Part shown: piece by piece, positions 39,299 through 48,217 of the stretch
Numbering within the stretch: the stretch's first letter is position 1
How the letters are laid out: each line of letters opens with the position of its first letter
Assembly: GCF_029433115.1 (NCBI RefSeq)
Contig: NZ_JARNTV010000011.1
Coordinates: 31,189 to 95,188, forward strand
From: Sphingomonas sp. AOB5
GTDB taxonomy: Bacteria; Pseudomonadota; Alphaproteobacteria; Sphingomonadales; Sphingomonadaceae
DNA: 64,000 bases
Direction of reading: 5' to 3'
The notes under the pieces: model-generated
Seen by the model: only the letters and a program-made list of their open reading frames with translations
The model's database searches: none
What the model was told of the DNA's origin: nothing
Position numbers and translations under genes: made by a program

Positions 39299-39334
39299 GA
39301 AAGCGCGGGACGGCTGCTGCTGTCCCGCGCTTTC
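39299..39334 (+). terminator. Terminator after the hydrolase
   Basis: A 13-bp perfect stem (GAAAGCGCGGGAC/GTCCCGCGCTTTC) with a 10-base loop, followed by GCGCTTT. Confidence 0.8.
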
Positions 39335-39375
39335 GCGCTTTCAGGGCGCGCATCGCCGCACTAGAGTAGCACCCG

Positions 39376-39702
39376 ATGCTGCTCCGCCTGCTCCTTGCCC
39401 TACTGATCGCGCTGCCAATGCCGGCGATGGCGGCGGCGTGCCATCCGGCGCCGGTGCAGCACGACATGGCTGCGATGGCGATGGCCGGGCACGAGCATCA
39501 TGCGCCTGCCGAGCCGGAGCCGGTGAAGCAACTACCCGCCGAACATCTCTGCATCGGCTGTGTCGCGCCTGCGACGATCCTGCCGCCGCGCGTGGCTGCG
39601 CCGGTGGCGCATGCGTTGCCCCTCTCCTCGCCCCGGCTGATCGGCGGCGAGCCGCTGGCGGCCTATGCGCCCGAGACGCCCCCTCCACGATCCGAAGCGT
39701 GA
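39376..39702 (+). CDS. Small exported His/Met-rich protein, probably metal-binding
   Basis: 108 residues with a signal peptide (LLLALLIALPMPAMAA). The mature start is rich in metal-binding residues (CHPAPVQHDMAAMAMAGHEHHAP), followed by a CxxC (LCIGCVAP). Such proteins are often found next to copper or silver resistance genes. It lies 43 bases before an exported barrel protein that also has HxGH repeats, so the two form a likely metal-response pair (inference). Confidence 0.7.
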   Translation: MLLRLLLALLIALPMPAMAAACHPAPVQHDMAAMAMAGHEHHAPAEPEPVKQLPAEHLCIGCVAPATILPPRVAAPVAHALPLSSPRLIGGEPLAAYAPETPPPRSEA

Positions 39703-39745
39703 TCCCGTGCGCATCCGCGCATCCTCACGACTTTGGAGAATTCAG

Positions 39746-41113
39746 ATGTTGAAGACCATTTTGCTCGCGGCCAGCACCGCGGGCGCGCTGATGGCGTTTC
39801 CCGCCGCTGCGCAAGACCATAGCGGCCATCAGGGCCACGATACGCCCTCCCCTGCGCCGACGCCGACGCCTGCTCCCGCGCAGGATCATTCGATGCATCA
39901 GGGCCATGGCACACCACCCGCCGAAGACCCCACCGGCGAGGAAGCCGGGATCGGCCATCCAACCCCTACGCGCCTCACCCCGCCGCCTGCCAGTGGATCG
40001 GGCACGTCTCGCCTGCCAGCAGCCGAGGGCGGGATGACCGGCCTGCACCTGAACGCGGGCAGCTGGATGGTGATGGCGCATGGCTATGCTTGGGCGTCCT
40101 ATACCGATCAGGGCGGGCCGCGCGGCGACGACATGGCGTTCCTGCAGACCATGGCGATGCTGACCGGCGAGCGCGAGTTCGCGGACGGCGCCAGGCTGCG
40201 GCTGCAGACGATGATGAGCCTGGAGCCCGCGATGGGCGCGCCGGGTTATCCCAATCTGTTCGCGACCGGCGAGACGGCGAACGGCTTCCCACTGGTCGAC
40301 CGCCAGCATCCGCACGACCTGTTCATGGAACTGAGCGCGCGGATCGACGTGCCGGTAGGCGATGGCAACACCGTCTTCCTCTATGGCGGACCGGTCGGCG
40401 AACCGGCGCTTGGGCCGAGTGCGTTCATGCACCGGCGCTCGGCACGCTATCTGGTGCAGGCACCGATCACGCACCATTGGTTCGACAGCACCCACATCAC
40501 CTATGGCGTGGTGACCGCGGGCTTTTCGACCCGGCTGTTCCAAATCGAGGCCTCTGCATTCCGCGGGCGCGAGCCGGACGAGCGGCGCTGGAACATCGAG
40601 ACGCCAAGCCTCGATAGCTGGAGCGTGCGGGCAACCTTCAATCCCAGCGCCAACTGGTCGATGCAGGTCAGCCATGGGCGGCTGAAGGAGCCGGAAGCGA
40701 TGCATCCGGGGCAGGACGAGGCACGGACCACCGCCAGCGTCCATTATGCCGACCGCCGGCTGAGCGCAGGCCTCGCCTTTTCCGCCAAGAAAAGGCTGCC
40801 CGGCGGGACGCTGACCGCGTGGCTGGCCGAGGCGAACTGGAACCCGGCGGGCGGGCACAATCTGTTCGGCAGACTTGAGAATGTCGGCAATGACGAGCTG
40901 TTCCCCGACCACGGCCACCCGCTGCATGACCGCGAATATCGCGTGACGCGGTTCGAGGCGGGCTATGCCCATCGCTTACGGCTGACGGAGAACGTCAATC
41001 TGGCGCTGGGTGGTTCGGTGGCGACCTATGCCAAGCCCGCGGCGCTGGACCCGTATTACGGGCGCTCGCCGTTCAGCTACACGCTGTTCGCGCGCTTCTC
41101 GCTGGGAGATTGA
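39746..41113 (+). CDS. Exported outer-membrane barrel-like protein with HxGH repeats
   Basis: 455 residues from the ATG at 39746 with GGAG before it; signal peptide ends near FPAAAQ. The next 30 residues repeat a metal-binding unit (DHSGHQGHDT, DHSMHQGHGT) separated by a Pro/Thr linker. The rest alternates in outer-membrane barrel fashion and ends with Phe-containing YTLFARFSLGD. DRQHPHDLFMELS and THHWFDSTH are notable. Copper-related function is likely but not proven. Confidence 0.72.
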   Translation: MLKTILLAASTAGALMAFPAAAQDHSGHQGHDTPSPAPTPTPAPAQDHSMHQGHGTPPAEDPTGEEAGIGHPTPTRLTPPPASGSGTSRLPAAEGGMTGLHLNAGSWMVMAHGYAWASYTDQGGPRGDDMAFLQTMAMLTGEREFADGARLRLQTMMSLEPAMGAPGYPNLFATGETANGFPLVDRQHPHDLFMELSARIDVPVGDGNTVFLYGGPVGEPALGPSAFMHRRSARYLVQAPITHHWFDSTHITYGVVTAGFSTRLFQIEASAFRGREPDERRWNIETPSLDSWSVRATFNPSANWSMQVSHGRLKEPEAMHPGQDEARTTASVHYADRRLSAGLAFSAKKRLPGGTLTAWLAEANWNPAGGHNLFGRLENVGNDELFPDHGHPLHDREYRVTRFEAGYAHRLRLTENVNLALGGSVATYAKPAALDPYYGRSPFSYTLFARFSLGD

Positions 41114-41122
41114 TCCGTAGAA

Positions 41123-41230
41123 ACTCCCCTCCCCTTCAGGGGAGGGGCTGGGGGGTGGGGGAGTTCTCGCAGAGACTGTCGCCCGTGACGACTGCCCCAC
41201 CCCAACCCCTCCCCTGAAGGGGAGGGGCTT
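41123..41230. repeat. Paired palindromic repeat
   Basis: Two 22-bp palindromes (41125-41146 and 41207-41228, CCCCTCCCCT-type) are also complementary to each other, with GGGGGTGGGG / CCCCACCCC inside. Same architecture as the 3833 element. It fills the gap between the barrel protein and the phosphodiesterase. Confidence 0.7.
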
Positions 41231-41282
41231 AAGAAGGCCGCTCCGCCTTTAACCCGTAACCGAAAGCTGGCATGCGGCAGTG

Positions 41283-42560
41283 ATGCGTTGGACCACAAAG
41301 CTCGCCGCCGCGGCCCTTGCCGCTCTCGCCGCCGCCTGCACCCCGGCGACTCCACCGCCTCAGACCGTCGCCTCGGCTCCCGTAGAGCAGCGCGCGCCGA
41401 TCACGATCCTGATCTCGATCGACGGGTTCAAGCCGGACTATCTCAACCGCGGCGTGACGCCGAACCTGTCGCGGCTGGCTGCCGAGGGCGCCACCGGGCC
41501 GATGCGGCCGAGCTTCCCGTCCAAGACCTTCCCGAATCACTGGACTTTGGTCACCGGCCTGCGGCCCGACCGCAACGGGATCACCGCCAACAAGATGGAG
41601 GACAAGGCCCGGCCGGGCGAGGTCTTCACCATGTCGAGCGACGATCCCTTCTGGTGGAGCGAAGCCGCGCCGATCTGGGTCGATGCCGAGAAGGCGGGCA
41701 TCCGCACCGGCACGCTGTTCTGGCCGGGATCGAACGTCGCGGTGGGCGGCGAGAAGGCCGACAAATGGCCCTATGAGATCAAGGGCGGTACGCGTCCGAG
41801 CGACTGGGCGCAGTTCAACCAGGTGCTGAGCGGGGAGCAGCGTGTCAACGGCGTGCTCGACTGGGTGCGCCGCCCCGCGGCGATCCGCCCGAAGTTCATC
41901 ACCACTTATTTCGACACGGTCGACACCGCAGGGCACAGCTTCGGTCCGGACGACAAGCGTACCACCGATGCCGTCGCCGATGTCGATAAATGGGTCGGCC
42001 AGCTAGTCGCGGGCCTCGCCGAGATGGGCCAGCCCGCGAACATCGTGATCGTCGCCGATCACGGCATGGCGGCGACCAGCACCGAGCGCACCGTGGCGCT
42101 GGATGCGATCCTGGCGCCCGCCGACACCTATCGCGTGGTCGAGAACGGCCCCTATGCCACGCTGGAGGCGATGCCGGGCAAGGAAGCGGTGGTCGAGCAG
42201 GCCTTCCTCGGCAAGAAGCCCCACATGGAATGCTGGCGCCGCGGCGAGATCCCGGAGCGCTTCCACTATGGCAAGAACCCGCGCGTGCCGCCGATCCTGT
42301 GCCTCGCCGAGACCGGCTGGGAGATCAAGGAAAAGGCCCCGACCAGCCAGTACAAGGGCGGCAACCACGGCTTCGACAATTTCGCGCCGGAAATGCTGGC
42401 ACTGTTCATCGCACACGGCCCGGCCTTCCGCGCGGCAACCCTGCCCGCGTTCGACAATGTCGACGTCTACCCGTTGCTACGCCGCCTGATCGGCCTGCCG
42501 CCGGTTGGGGGCAAGGACGGGACGGATGCCGTGTTCCGCGACGTGCTGACCGGCCGTTAG
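41283..42560 (+). CDS. Ectonucleotide pyrophosphatase/phosphodiesterase-type enzyme
   Basis: 425 residues; ATG at 41283 or the GTG just before it. Lipoprotein-type signal (AAAALAALAAACTP, Cys near residue 19). Alkaline-phosphatase superfamily site: first metal aspartate in ISIDGFKPDYL, threonine nucleophile in SFPSKTFPNHWTLVTGL, DTVDTAGHSFGPD, VADHGMA, and the last His in GGNHGFDN. Probably hydrolyses nucleotide or phosphodiester substrates in the periplasm. Confidence 0.92.
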   Translation: MRWTTKLAAAALAALAAACTPATPPPQTVASAPVEQRAPITILISIDGFKPDYLNRGVTPNLSRLAAEGATGPMRPSFPSKTFPNHWTLVTGLRPDRNGITANKMEDKARPGEVFTMSSDDPFWWSEAAPIWVDAEKAGIRTGTLFWPGSNVAVGGEKADKWPYEIKGGTRPSDWAQFNQVLSGEQRVNGVLDWVRRPAAIRPKFITTYFDTVDTAGHSFGPDDKRTTDAVADVDKWVGQLVAGLAEMGQPANIVIVADHGMAATSTERTVALDAILAPADTYRVVENGPYATLEAMPGKEAVVEQAFLGKKPHMECWRRGEIPERFHYGKNPRVPPILCLAETGWEIKEKAPTSQYKGGNHGFDNFAPEMLALFIAHGPAFRAATLPAFDNVDVYPLLRRLIGLPPVGGKDGTDAVFRDVLTGR

Positions 42561-43117
42561 GAGACCCAGAGGCCGGTGACGGCGACCACAGTCCAGCGAC
42601 CGTCGGGCCGACGCTTCAGATGTTCGAGATAGCCGCCGCCATTCAGGGGCTCATATTGGCGGCTCACCATCACAATCGCCTCATCTCCTTGCTTGCTTAG
42701 TAGCGGCAGGGAGAAATTGATGACCGTTGCCTTCAACCCATAAGGGCTCGCGACGGCATCTACGGCTTTCGTGCCATGGGCGATATTTCGACGGTCGAGC
42801 ATCGTACGAACGGTGGGACACGCGCCAACCGCACTCTTCGCCGTTTCCTGCGGAATGCCGGCGAATTTCGCCAGATCAGGGCCGGAAACCACTTGGTCCG
42901 TGCCCGGCGCGTTCCATATCGCGCGCGGCCCCGGTTCACGCAGCGCGCGATCATGATCGTCGAAGACCAGCTTCCTTTGCGGCACCCCCCGTAGCGTCTC
43001 GTCGAGCCACGCCACCGCCACATCACACGGCGATTGCGGCGGCCGTGCCACTTGCTTGACGGGCGCAGGACTGCACGACGAGATTGCCATCATCGCAGTC
43101 ACGAGAATGCGTTTCAT
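42557..43117 (-). CDS. Putative lipoprotein of unknown function
   Basis: 186 residues from the ATG at 43117, with MMAISSCSPAP as a short lipoprotein signal. Its DNA reads as somewhat lower in GC than its neighbours. No family recognised; segments such as VINFSLPLLSKQGDEAIVMVSRQYEPLNGGGYLEHLKR suggest a compact beta domain of NTF2- or DUF-type. The stop overlaps the end of the convergent phosphodiesterase gene. Confidence 0.6.
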   Translation of the reverse strand: MKRILVTAMMAISSCSPAPVKQVARPPQSPCDVAVAWLDETLRGVPQRKLVFDDHDRALREPGPRAIWNAPGTDQVVSGPDLAKFAGIPQETAKSAVGACPTVRTMLDRRNIAHGTKAVDAVASPYGLKATVINFSLPLLSKQGDEAIVMVSRQYEPLNGGGYLEHLKRRPDGRWTVVAVTGLWVS

Positions 43118-43187
43118 GCCACGGGTATCGCGCGGAACCGCATGCAGCGCACTTGCCAAATGTAGGTTTTCATACGAAACGGACATC

Positions 43188-43637
43188 ATGATCTATTTCG
43201 AAGATGTGGAAGTCGGGACCAAAGCGAGCTTTGGCCGCTATGAGGTGACCCGCGAGGAAGTGCTCGCGTTCGCGGAGAAATATGATCCGCAACCTTTCCA
43301 CCTTTCCGACGAAGAGGCCGCCAAGACCCATTTCGGGCGGTTAGCGGCCAGCGGCTGGCACACCTGCGCGATGACGATGTCGATGTTTGTGGCGCACAAC
43401 AAGGCGCACCCCTCGGCCGGCCTCGGCGCGGCGGGCGTGGACGAACTGCGCTGGCTGAAGCCGGTGTTCCCGGGCGATGTCCTGCGCTGTGAGACCGAGT
43501 TGCTGGAGAAGCGCGCGTCGGAGAAGCGGCCCGAGATGGGCAGCATGCGCAACCAGATGACCGTCTATAACCAGAATGACGAGCCGGTGATGCGCTTCAT
43601 TGCGCTGGGGCTGATGCGCCGCCGCCCTACCGCCTGA
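43188..43637 (+). CDS. MaoC-like hydratase
   Basis: 149 residues from the ATG at 43188. Hotdog-fold enoyl-CoA hydratase pattern: YEVTREEVLAFAEKYDPQPFHLSDEEAAKTHFGRLAASGWHT near residues 16-58 includes the Asp-Pro-x-x-His hydratase motif (DPQPFH). The rest (VDELRWLKPVFPGDVLRCETELLEKR) matches MaoC. It probably hydrates an unsaturated acyl-CoA; no fatty-acid operon is adjacent. Confidence 0.92.
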   Translation: MIYFEDVEVGTKASFGRYEVTREEVLAFAEKYDPQPFHLSDEEAAKTHFGRLAASGWHTCAMTMSMFVAHNKAHPSAGLGAAGVDELRWLKPVFPGDVLRCETELLEKRASEKRPEMGSMRNQMTVYNQNDEPVMRFIALGLMRRRPTA

Positions 43638-43709
43638 CTGCTGCCACGATCAGCGATCATTGACTGCCGGCGGGCTTCGCGTTTGGATCGTGCCCGAAGG
43701 AGTAGACCC

Positions 43710-44189
43710 ATGCGTATGATCGCTGCCCTTGCGGCTTCGCTGATCGCCGCCGGCCCCGCGCTGGCGCAGGACTTCACCCCGCCGGTGGGCGGACCGTTCT
43801 ACAATACCGGCGGCAACGACGCCGCGTTCAGCTTTGCCGCAGCAGGCACCGCCAAGCGCGAAGGCGATGTGGCGCAGATGACGCGCATCGTGATGTTCAC
43901 GCGGGTGCGCGAGATCGAGGGGGTCGAGGTCGGCCGGCTCGATACGATGATGGAATATCAGTGCGAGAAGGCTCAGATGCGCCCGACGATAATCGCGGCG
44001 CGCGGCATGGACAACGCGCTGCTGAAGGTGATCCCGCGACCCGACGCAGAATGGCAGGACATCACCGCGAGCAACCTGGCCGCCGCCTATGAACTGGAGT
44101 TGGCCTGCAACGGTATCGTGCCAGCGGAACGATCAGTGTTCCCGGACATCGACGTACGGATCAACCGGTATCGCGCAACGGGGCAGTAG
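43710..44189 (+). CDS. Exported protein of unknown function
   Basis: 159 residues with a signal peptide (ALAASLIAAGPALAQ). Mature features are VMFTRVREIEGVEVGRLDTMMEYQCEK and LELACNG, giving one cysteine pair. General size and topology resemble the surface-adhesin E-like pair at 22428, but I see no specific shared motif. Ends at a hairpin before the convergent apt gene. Confidence 0.6.
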   Translation: MRMIAALAASLIAAGPALAQDFTPPVGGPFYNTGGNDAAFSFAAAGTAKREGDVAQMTRIVMFTRVREIEGVEVGRLDTMMEYQCEKAQMRPTIIAARGMDNALLKVIPRPDAEWQDITASNLAAAYELELACNGIVPAERSVFPDIDVRINRYRATGQ

Positions 44190-44192
44190 GGC

Positions 44193-44225
44193 CCTAGCTC
44201 TCCCATGAAGACGGGAGAGGGCTAG
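44193..44225. terminator. Hairpin between convergent genes
   Basis: TAGC-TCTCCC and GGGAGAGGGCTA pair with a small bulge. It may terminate both flanking genes; the T-run is weak. Confidence 0.5.
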
Positions 44226-44231
44226 CAGGGA

Positions 44232-44768
44232 TCAATGCCCCTCGAACGCCACCAGCGCGTTAACCGCGATGCCGTCGCTGCGTAGCGCGTCCGCGCCGCC
44301 CAGTTCGGGCAGGTCGACCACGAAGCTGGCCTGCACCACTTCCGCGCCGGCCTTGTGCAGCAGACGGACCGCGGCGCGGGCGGTGCCGCCCGTCGCGATC
44401 AGATCGTCGACCAGCAGCACGCGCGCGCCGGGCGCCAGCGCATCGGCATGGATGGCGATCCGGTCGGTGCCATATTCCAGCGCATAATCCTCGGCGATGG
44501 TCGCGCCAGGAAGTTTGCCGTCCTTGCGGATCAGCAGCATGCCCGCGCCCAGCTTCACCGCCAGCGCGGAGGCAAAGATGAAGCCGCGCGCCTCGATCCC
44601 CGCGACCAGATCGACCGGACCGTCCACCGCCGCAGCCATGCGATCGATCGACAGCGCCAGCCCCTCGGCATCGAGCAGCAGCGTGGTGATATCGCGGAAC
44701 ATGATCCCCGGCTTGGGGAAATCGGGAATGGTGCGGATGCGCGCGCGAATATCGTCGTTCGCCATCAT
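44232..44768 (-). CDS. apt: Adenine phosphoribosyltransferase
   Basis: Salvages adenine to AMP. 178 residues. Motifs are IRTIPDFPKPGIMFRDITTLL near the N-terminus, GIEARGFIFASALA, and the PRPP-binding loop VLLVDDLIATGGTARA near residue 123. It follows petC on the minus strand, but a strong terminator separates them. Confidence 0.97.
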   Translation of the reverse strand: MMANDDIRARIRTIPDFPKPGIMFRDITTLLLDAEGLALSIDRMAAAVDGPVDLVAGIEARGFIFASALAVKLGAGMLLIRKDGKLPGATIAEDYALEYGTDRIAIHADALAPGARVLLVDDLIATGGTARAAVRLLHKAGAEVVQASFVVDLPELGGADALRSDGIAVNALVAFEGH

Positions 44769-44788
44769 CGGCTCCCGCTCAAAGAGAA

Positions 44789-44818
44789 ACCCCGCGGAGG
44801 CCGGGGCCTCCGCGGGGT
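44789..44818 (-). terminator. Terminator of the pet operon
   Basis: A perfect 14-bp stem (ACCCCGCGGAGGCC/GGCCTCCGCGGGGT) with a two-base loop, followed on the minus strand by TTCTCTTT. It ends petABC before apt. Confidence 0.85.
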
Positions 44819-44830
44819 CTGTTCATTGGA

Positions 44831-45667
44831 TCAGTGCTTCACGCCTGCCCAGACGCTTCGGTAAGCGCCATAGGCGAGAAGCGTGGTGATCAGCAGGAAG
44901 AGCACGACGGCCCAGCCCACTTCCTTGCGCTTCTGTGCGGTCGGCTCGGCGGACCAGATCAGGAAGGCCGAGACGTCCTTCGCCATCTGCTTCACGGTCG
45001 CCGGGGTGCCATCGTCATAGGTCACCTGGCCATCGCTGGTCAGCGGGGCGGGCATGGAGAGGTTCAGGTTCGCGAAGTACGGGTTGTAGAACAGCCCGTC
45101 CGGAGTCTTCGAGCCCGGGAACTTCTCGAGCAGTTCCTTCGGCTGTGCCTGATAGCCGGTCAGCAGCGAATAGACATACGCACCGCCGTTATGACGCGCC
45201 TTGGTGATCAGCGAGAGATCGGGCGGCACGCCGGCACCGGCATACGGAATGTGCGGGAAACGGTCGGACGGCAGGTTGCCGCGCTCGCCGCGATCGCCCG
45301 AGACCGGGTTGTAGGTCGGCTGCTTGGCGTGATCGTCGAACTTCTTGGCGAGGTTCTTCACCTGCGCTTCGTTGTAGCCGAGATCGGCCAGCTCGCGGAA
45401 CGAGACCATGCTGAGCGAATGGCAGGCCGCGCAAACCTCTTCATAGACCTTGTAGCCGCGCTGCAGCTGGGCCTTGTCGAACTTGCCGAACACACCGTCC
45501 GAGGCGAACTGCACCTTTTCCGGGTGCTTGTGGAATTCATGCTCGGCCGTGGGCTGGGCCGGCTCGGTCCAGAGGCCGACGACGGTCCACAGCAGCGACC
45601 ATGCCAGCACGCCGACAAAGGCGAGACCGACCAGGAACTTGATCGAGCGAACGAAAAGCGGAAGCAT
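44831..45667 (-). CDS. petC: Cytochrome c1 of the bc1 complex
   Basis: 278 residues. N-terminal membrane segment (FLVGLAFVGVLAWSLLWTVVGL), c-type heme site C79-A-A-C82-H83, and axial-ligand region NLNLSMPAPLTSDGQV. A C-terminal anchor helix (GWAVVLFLLITTLLAYGAY) completes the protein. It passes electrons from the Rieske protein to soluble cytochrome c. Last gene of petABC, 15 bases after petB. Confidence 0.98.
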   Translation of the reverse strand: MLPLFVRSIKFLVGLAFVGVLAWSLLWTVVGLWTEPAQPTAEHEFHKHPEKVQFASDGVFGKFDKAQLQRGYKVYEEVCAACHSLSMVSFRELADLGYNEAQVKNLAKKFDDHAKQPTYNPVSGDRGERGNLPSDRFPHIPYAGAGVPPDLSLITKARHNGGAYVYSLLTGYQAQPKELLEKFPGSKTPDGLFYNPYFANLNLSMPAPLTSDGQVTYDDGTPATVKQMAKDVSAFLIWSAEPTAQKRKEVGWAVVLFLLITTLLAYGAYRSVWAGVKH

Positions 45668-45682
45668 GTCTCAAATTCCCCT

Positions 45683-46939
45683 TTACGCGCTCTTGCCGAG
45701 CACGGCTTCGGTGATCGAGCCGGGCAGCGGCTTCGGCGTCTCGATCCGCGAGATGATCGGCACGATGATCAGGAAGTGCGCGAAATAATAAGCGGCGCAG
45801 ATCTGGCTCATGATGATGAAGAACGGGGTCGCCGCCGCACCACCGCAATAGCCCAGGATCAGCACGTCGACGATCAGCACCCAGAAGGCGATCCGGTACA
45901 GCGGGCGATAATTGGCCGAGCGAACCGGCGACTTGTCCAGCCAGGGCAGGAAGAACAGGATCAGGATCGAGCCGAACATCGCCAGCACGCCCCAAAGCTT
46001 CGCCGGAAGGATGAAGTCCGAGGTGAAGGCGCGCAGGATCGCGTAGAAGGGCCAGAAATACCATTCAGGCACGATGTGCGCCGGCGTGGAGAGGCCGTTC
46101 GCCGGGATATAATTGTCCGGATGACCCAGCATGTCCGGCGCCCAGAAGATCAGCGCCGCCAGGATCACCATGAACACGCCCAGTCCGAAGCCGTCCTTCG
46201 CCGTGTAATAGGGGTGGAACGGCACCGTGTCCTGCTCGCCCTTCACTTCCACGCCCGTCGGGTTCGACGAGCCGGGGATGTGCAGCGCCCAGATGTGCAG
46301 GATGATGACACCCGCGATCACGAACGGCAGCAGATAATGGAGCGAGAAGAAGCGGTTCAGCGCGGCATCGTCCGGCGCATAGCCGCCGAGCAGCCACACG
46401 CGGATGAAGTCGCCGACCAGCGGGATCGCCGAGAAGAAGCCGGTGATGACCTGCGCGCCCCAGAAGCTCATCTGACCCCAGGGAAGGACATAGCCCATGA
46501 AGGCGGTGGCCATCATCAGCAGGAAGATTACGACGCCCAGCAGCCACACCATCTCGCGCGGCGCCTTGTACGATCCGTAGTAAAGGCCGCGGAACATGTG
46601 GAGATAGACCACGACGAAGAACATCGACGCGCCGTTGGCGTGCGCGAAGCGGAGGAACCAGCCGGCGTTCACATCGCGCATGATGCCGATGTTGACCGAG
46701 TTGAACGCCTCAGCCGCGCTCGAATGGAAGTGCATCGCCAGCACGATGCCGGTGACGATCTGGATCGCGAGCGCCGCGCCGGCAAGGACGCCGAAGTTCC
46801 AGAAATAGTTGAGGTTGCGCGGGACCGGATAACCGGCGCCGACTGCGTTATAGACGAAGCGCGGGAGCGGGAGACGTTCGTCGACCCACTTCATGACCGG
46901 ATTCTTCGGCTCGTAATGGCGTGCCCAGGGGAAGCTCAT
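45683..46939 (-). CDS. petB: Cytochrome b of the bc1 complex
   Basis: 418 residues with eight membrane helices. Conserved parts include [25 protein letters not shown] near the N-terminus, [19 protein letters not shown] (quinol oxidation side) and [14 protein letters not shown]. Histidines in the second and fourth helices carry the two b hemes. It starts 11 bases after petA. Confidence 0.98.
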   Translation of the reverse strand: MSFPWARHYEPKNPVMKWVDERLPLPRFVYNAVGAGYPVPRNLNYFWNFGVLAGAALAIQIVTGIVLAMHFHSSAAEAFNSVNIGIMRDVNAGWFLRFAHANGASMFFVVVYLHMFRGLYYGSYKAPREMVWLLGVVIFLLMMATAFMGYVLPWGQMSFWGAQVITGFFSAIPLVGDFIRVWLLGGYAPDDAALNRFFSLHYLLPFVIAGVIILHIWALHIPGSSNPTGVEVKGEQDTVPFHPYYTAKDGFGLGVFMVILAALIFWAPDMLGHPDNYIPANGLSTPAHIVPEWYFWPFYAILRAFTSDFILPAKLWGVLAMFGSILILFFLPWLDKSPVRSANYRPLYRIAFWVLIVDVLILGYCGGAAATPFFIIMSQICAAYYFAHFLIIVPIISRIETPKPLPGSITEAVLGKSA

Positions 46940-46949
46940 CTCTGTTTCC

Positions 46950-47519
46950 TCAACCCACCACGATCACGGTGTCGGACGTGAATTCATAATCGGGAACCGC
47001 AAGGTTCAGCGGTGCCGGGCCCTTACGGATGCGCGCGGCGGTATCGTAGTGCGAACCGTGGCACGGGCAGAAATAACCGCCGAAATCGCCGCGATTCTCA
47101 CCCTCGGCGGCGCCCAGCGGAACGCAGCCGAGATGGGTGCAGACGCCCAGCGTGACCAGCCAGTTGGCCTTGCCTTCCTTGGTACGCTCGGCGAGCGTCT
47201 GCGGATCGCGCAGGCTGCCGACCGGAACGGCGTTTGCCTCCTCGATCTCCTTGGCAGTCAGGTTGCGGACGAACAGCGGCTGCTTGCGGAAGCTGGCCTT
47301 GATCGCCTGACCCGGCTCGATCGCCGACAGATCGACCTCAGTGGTCGACAGCGCGAGCACGTCGGCCGAAGGCGACATGGAGTTGAGCAGCGGAAGAACC
47401 GCTACAGCAGCGCCGACGCCCGCGAACGAGACAGCGGCGATCTGGAGATAATCGCGACGACGGGGGTTCTCGAGACCAGCATGCTGATCGTTCGGGACAC
47501 CATCTTCAAGCGTTGCCAT
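46950..47519 (-). CDS. petA: Rieske iron-sulfur protein of the bc1 complex
   Basis: 189 residues. The N-terminus is a Tat-type signal-anchor ([26 protein letters not shown]). The 2Fe-2S ligands are C127/H129 (CTHLGC) and C151/H154 (CPCHGSH), with C132 and C153 placed for the stabilising disulfide. First gene of the petABC operon, opposite trmL across 248 bases that hold a Fur-box-like palindrome. Confidence 0.98.
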   Translation of the reverse strand: MATLEDGVPNDQHAGLENPRRRDYLQIAAVSFAGVGAAVAVLPLLNSMSPSADVLALSTTEVDLSAIEPGQAIKASFRKQPLFVRNLTAKEIEEANAVPVGSLRDPQTLAERTKEGKANWLVTLGVCTHLGCVPLGAAEGENRGDFGGYFCPCHGSHYDTAARIRKGPAPLNLAVPDYEFTSDTVIVVG

Positions 47520-47705
47520 GCTTTAGCCCTTGCACTTCGAACCCTGGGCGCGGACGCGCGGAAAATTACGGACACGGGCGCGACCTGCACGCCCTTAGCC
47601 GCCCGGTTGCCCCCGGTGGCTCGGGGCGCTGATAGACGCGGGAATGCGCGTTTGCCAACAGCATTTTGACGCATCCGTGACGTGAGCGCCGACGCCACGG
47701 CTTGT

Positions 47706-47720
47706 TGCGAATCACTCGCA
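47706..47720. promoter_or_regulatory. Fur-box-like palindrome between petA and trmL
   Basis: TGCGAAT-C-ACTCGCA fits a 7-1-7 inverted repeat with one arm mismatch; with the flanking T and A it reads TTGCGA...TCGCAA. This resembles Fur-type operators. It lies 48 bases before the trmL start and 187 bases before the petA start. Confidence 0.45.
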
Positions 47721-47767
47721 AATTTTCCGGCATTTTTCATGGGCGGATGGCGGCCTATAGGGCCGCG

Positions 47768-48217
47768 ATGCGTATTGTTCTCTACCAGCCCGAGATTGCG
47801 GGCAATGTCGGCGCGATCCTGCGGCTTTCGGCGTGCCTCGGCGCGGGCGTGGACCTGATCGAACCGATGGGTTTCGCATGGAGCGACCGCAAGGTCGCGC
47901 GTGCGGGGATGGACTATATCGATCACGTCCCCATCACCCGTCATGCCGATTGGGATGCGTTCGTGGCGACCGTGACCGGGCGGATCGTGCTGTTCACCAC
48001 CCGCGGCGCGACGCGGATTGATCAAACGCAATTCCTGCCCGACGACATACTCCTATTCGGCTCGGAAGGCTCGGGCGCACCGGATTCGGTGCACGACCGG
48101 GCCGATCTGCGGGTCCGGATTCCATTGCGGCCGGGCCTGCGGTCCTTGAATCTGGGCGTTTCCGCGGGCATCGCGCTCGCCGAAGCGCTCCGACAGACGA
48201 ATGGATGGCCCGAATGA
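47768..48217 (+). CDS. trmL: tRNA (cytidine(34)-2'-O)-methyltransferase
   Basis: SPOUT-class methyltransferase that modifies the wobble base of two tRNA-Leu species in E. coli. 149 residues from the ATG at 47768. Motifs: IVLYQPEIAGNVGAILRLSACLG at the start, LLFGSEGSGAPDSV near residue 97 and IPLRPGLRSLNLGVSAGIALAEALRQ at the knotted C-terminus. Its stop overlaps the hemF start (ATGA). Confidence 0.95.
   Translation: MRIVLYQPEIAGNVGAILRLSACLGAGVDLIEPMGFAWSDRKVARAGMDYIDHVPITRHADWDAFVATVTGRIVLFTTRGATRIDQTQFLPDDILLFGSEGSGAPDSVHDRADLRVRIPLRPGLRSLNLGVSAGIALAEALRQTNGWPE

Noticed and set aside
44834..46981. Long plus-strand open frame opposite petC and petB
   Set aside because: No signal, domain or start site; petC and petB are certain.
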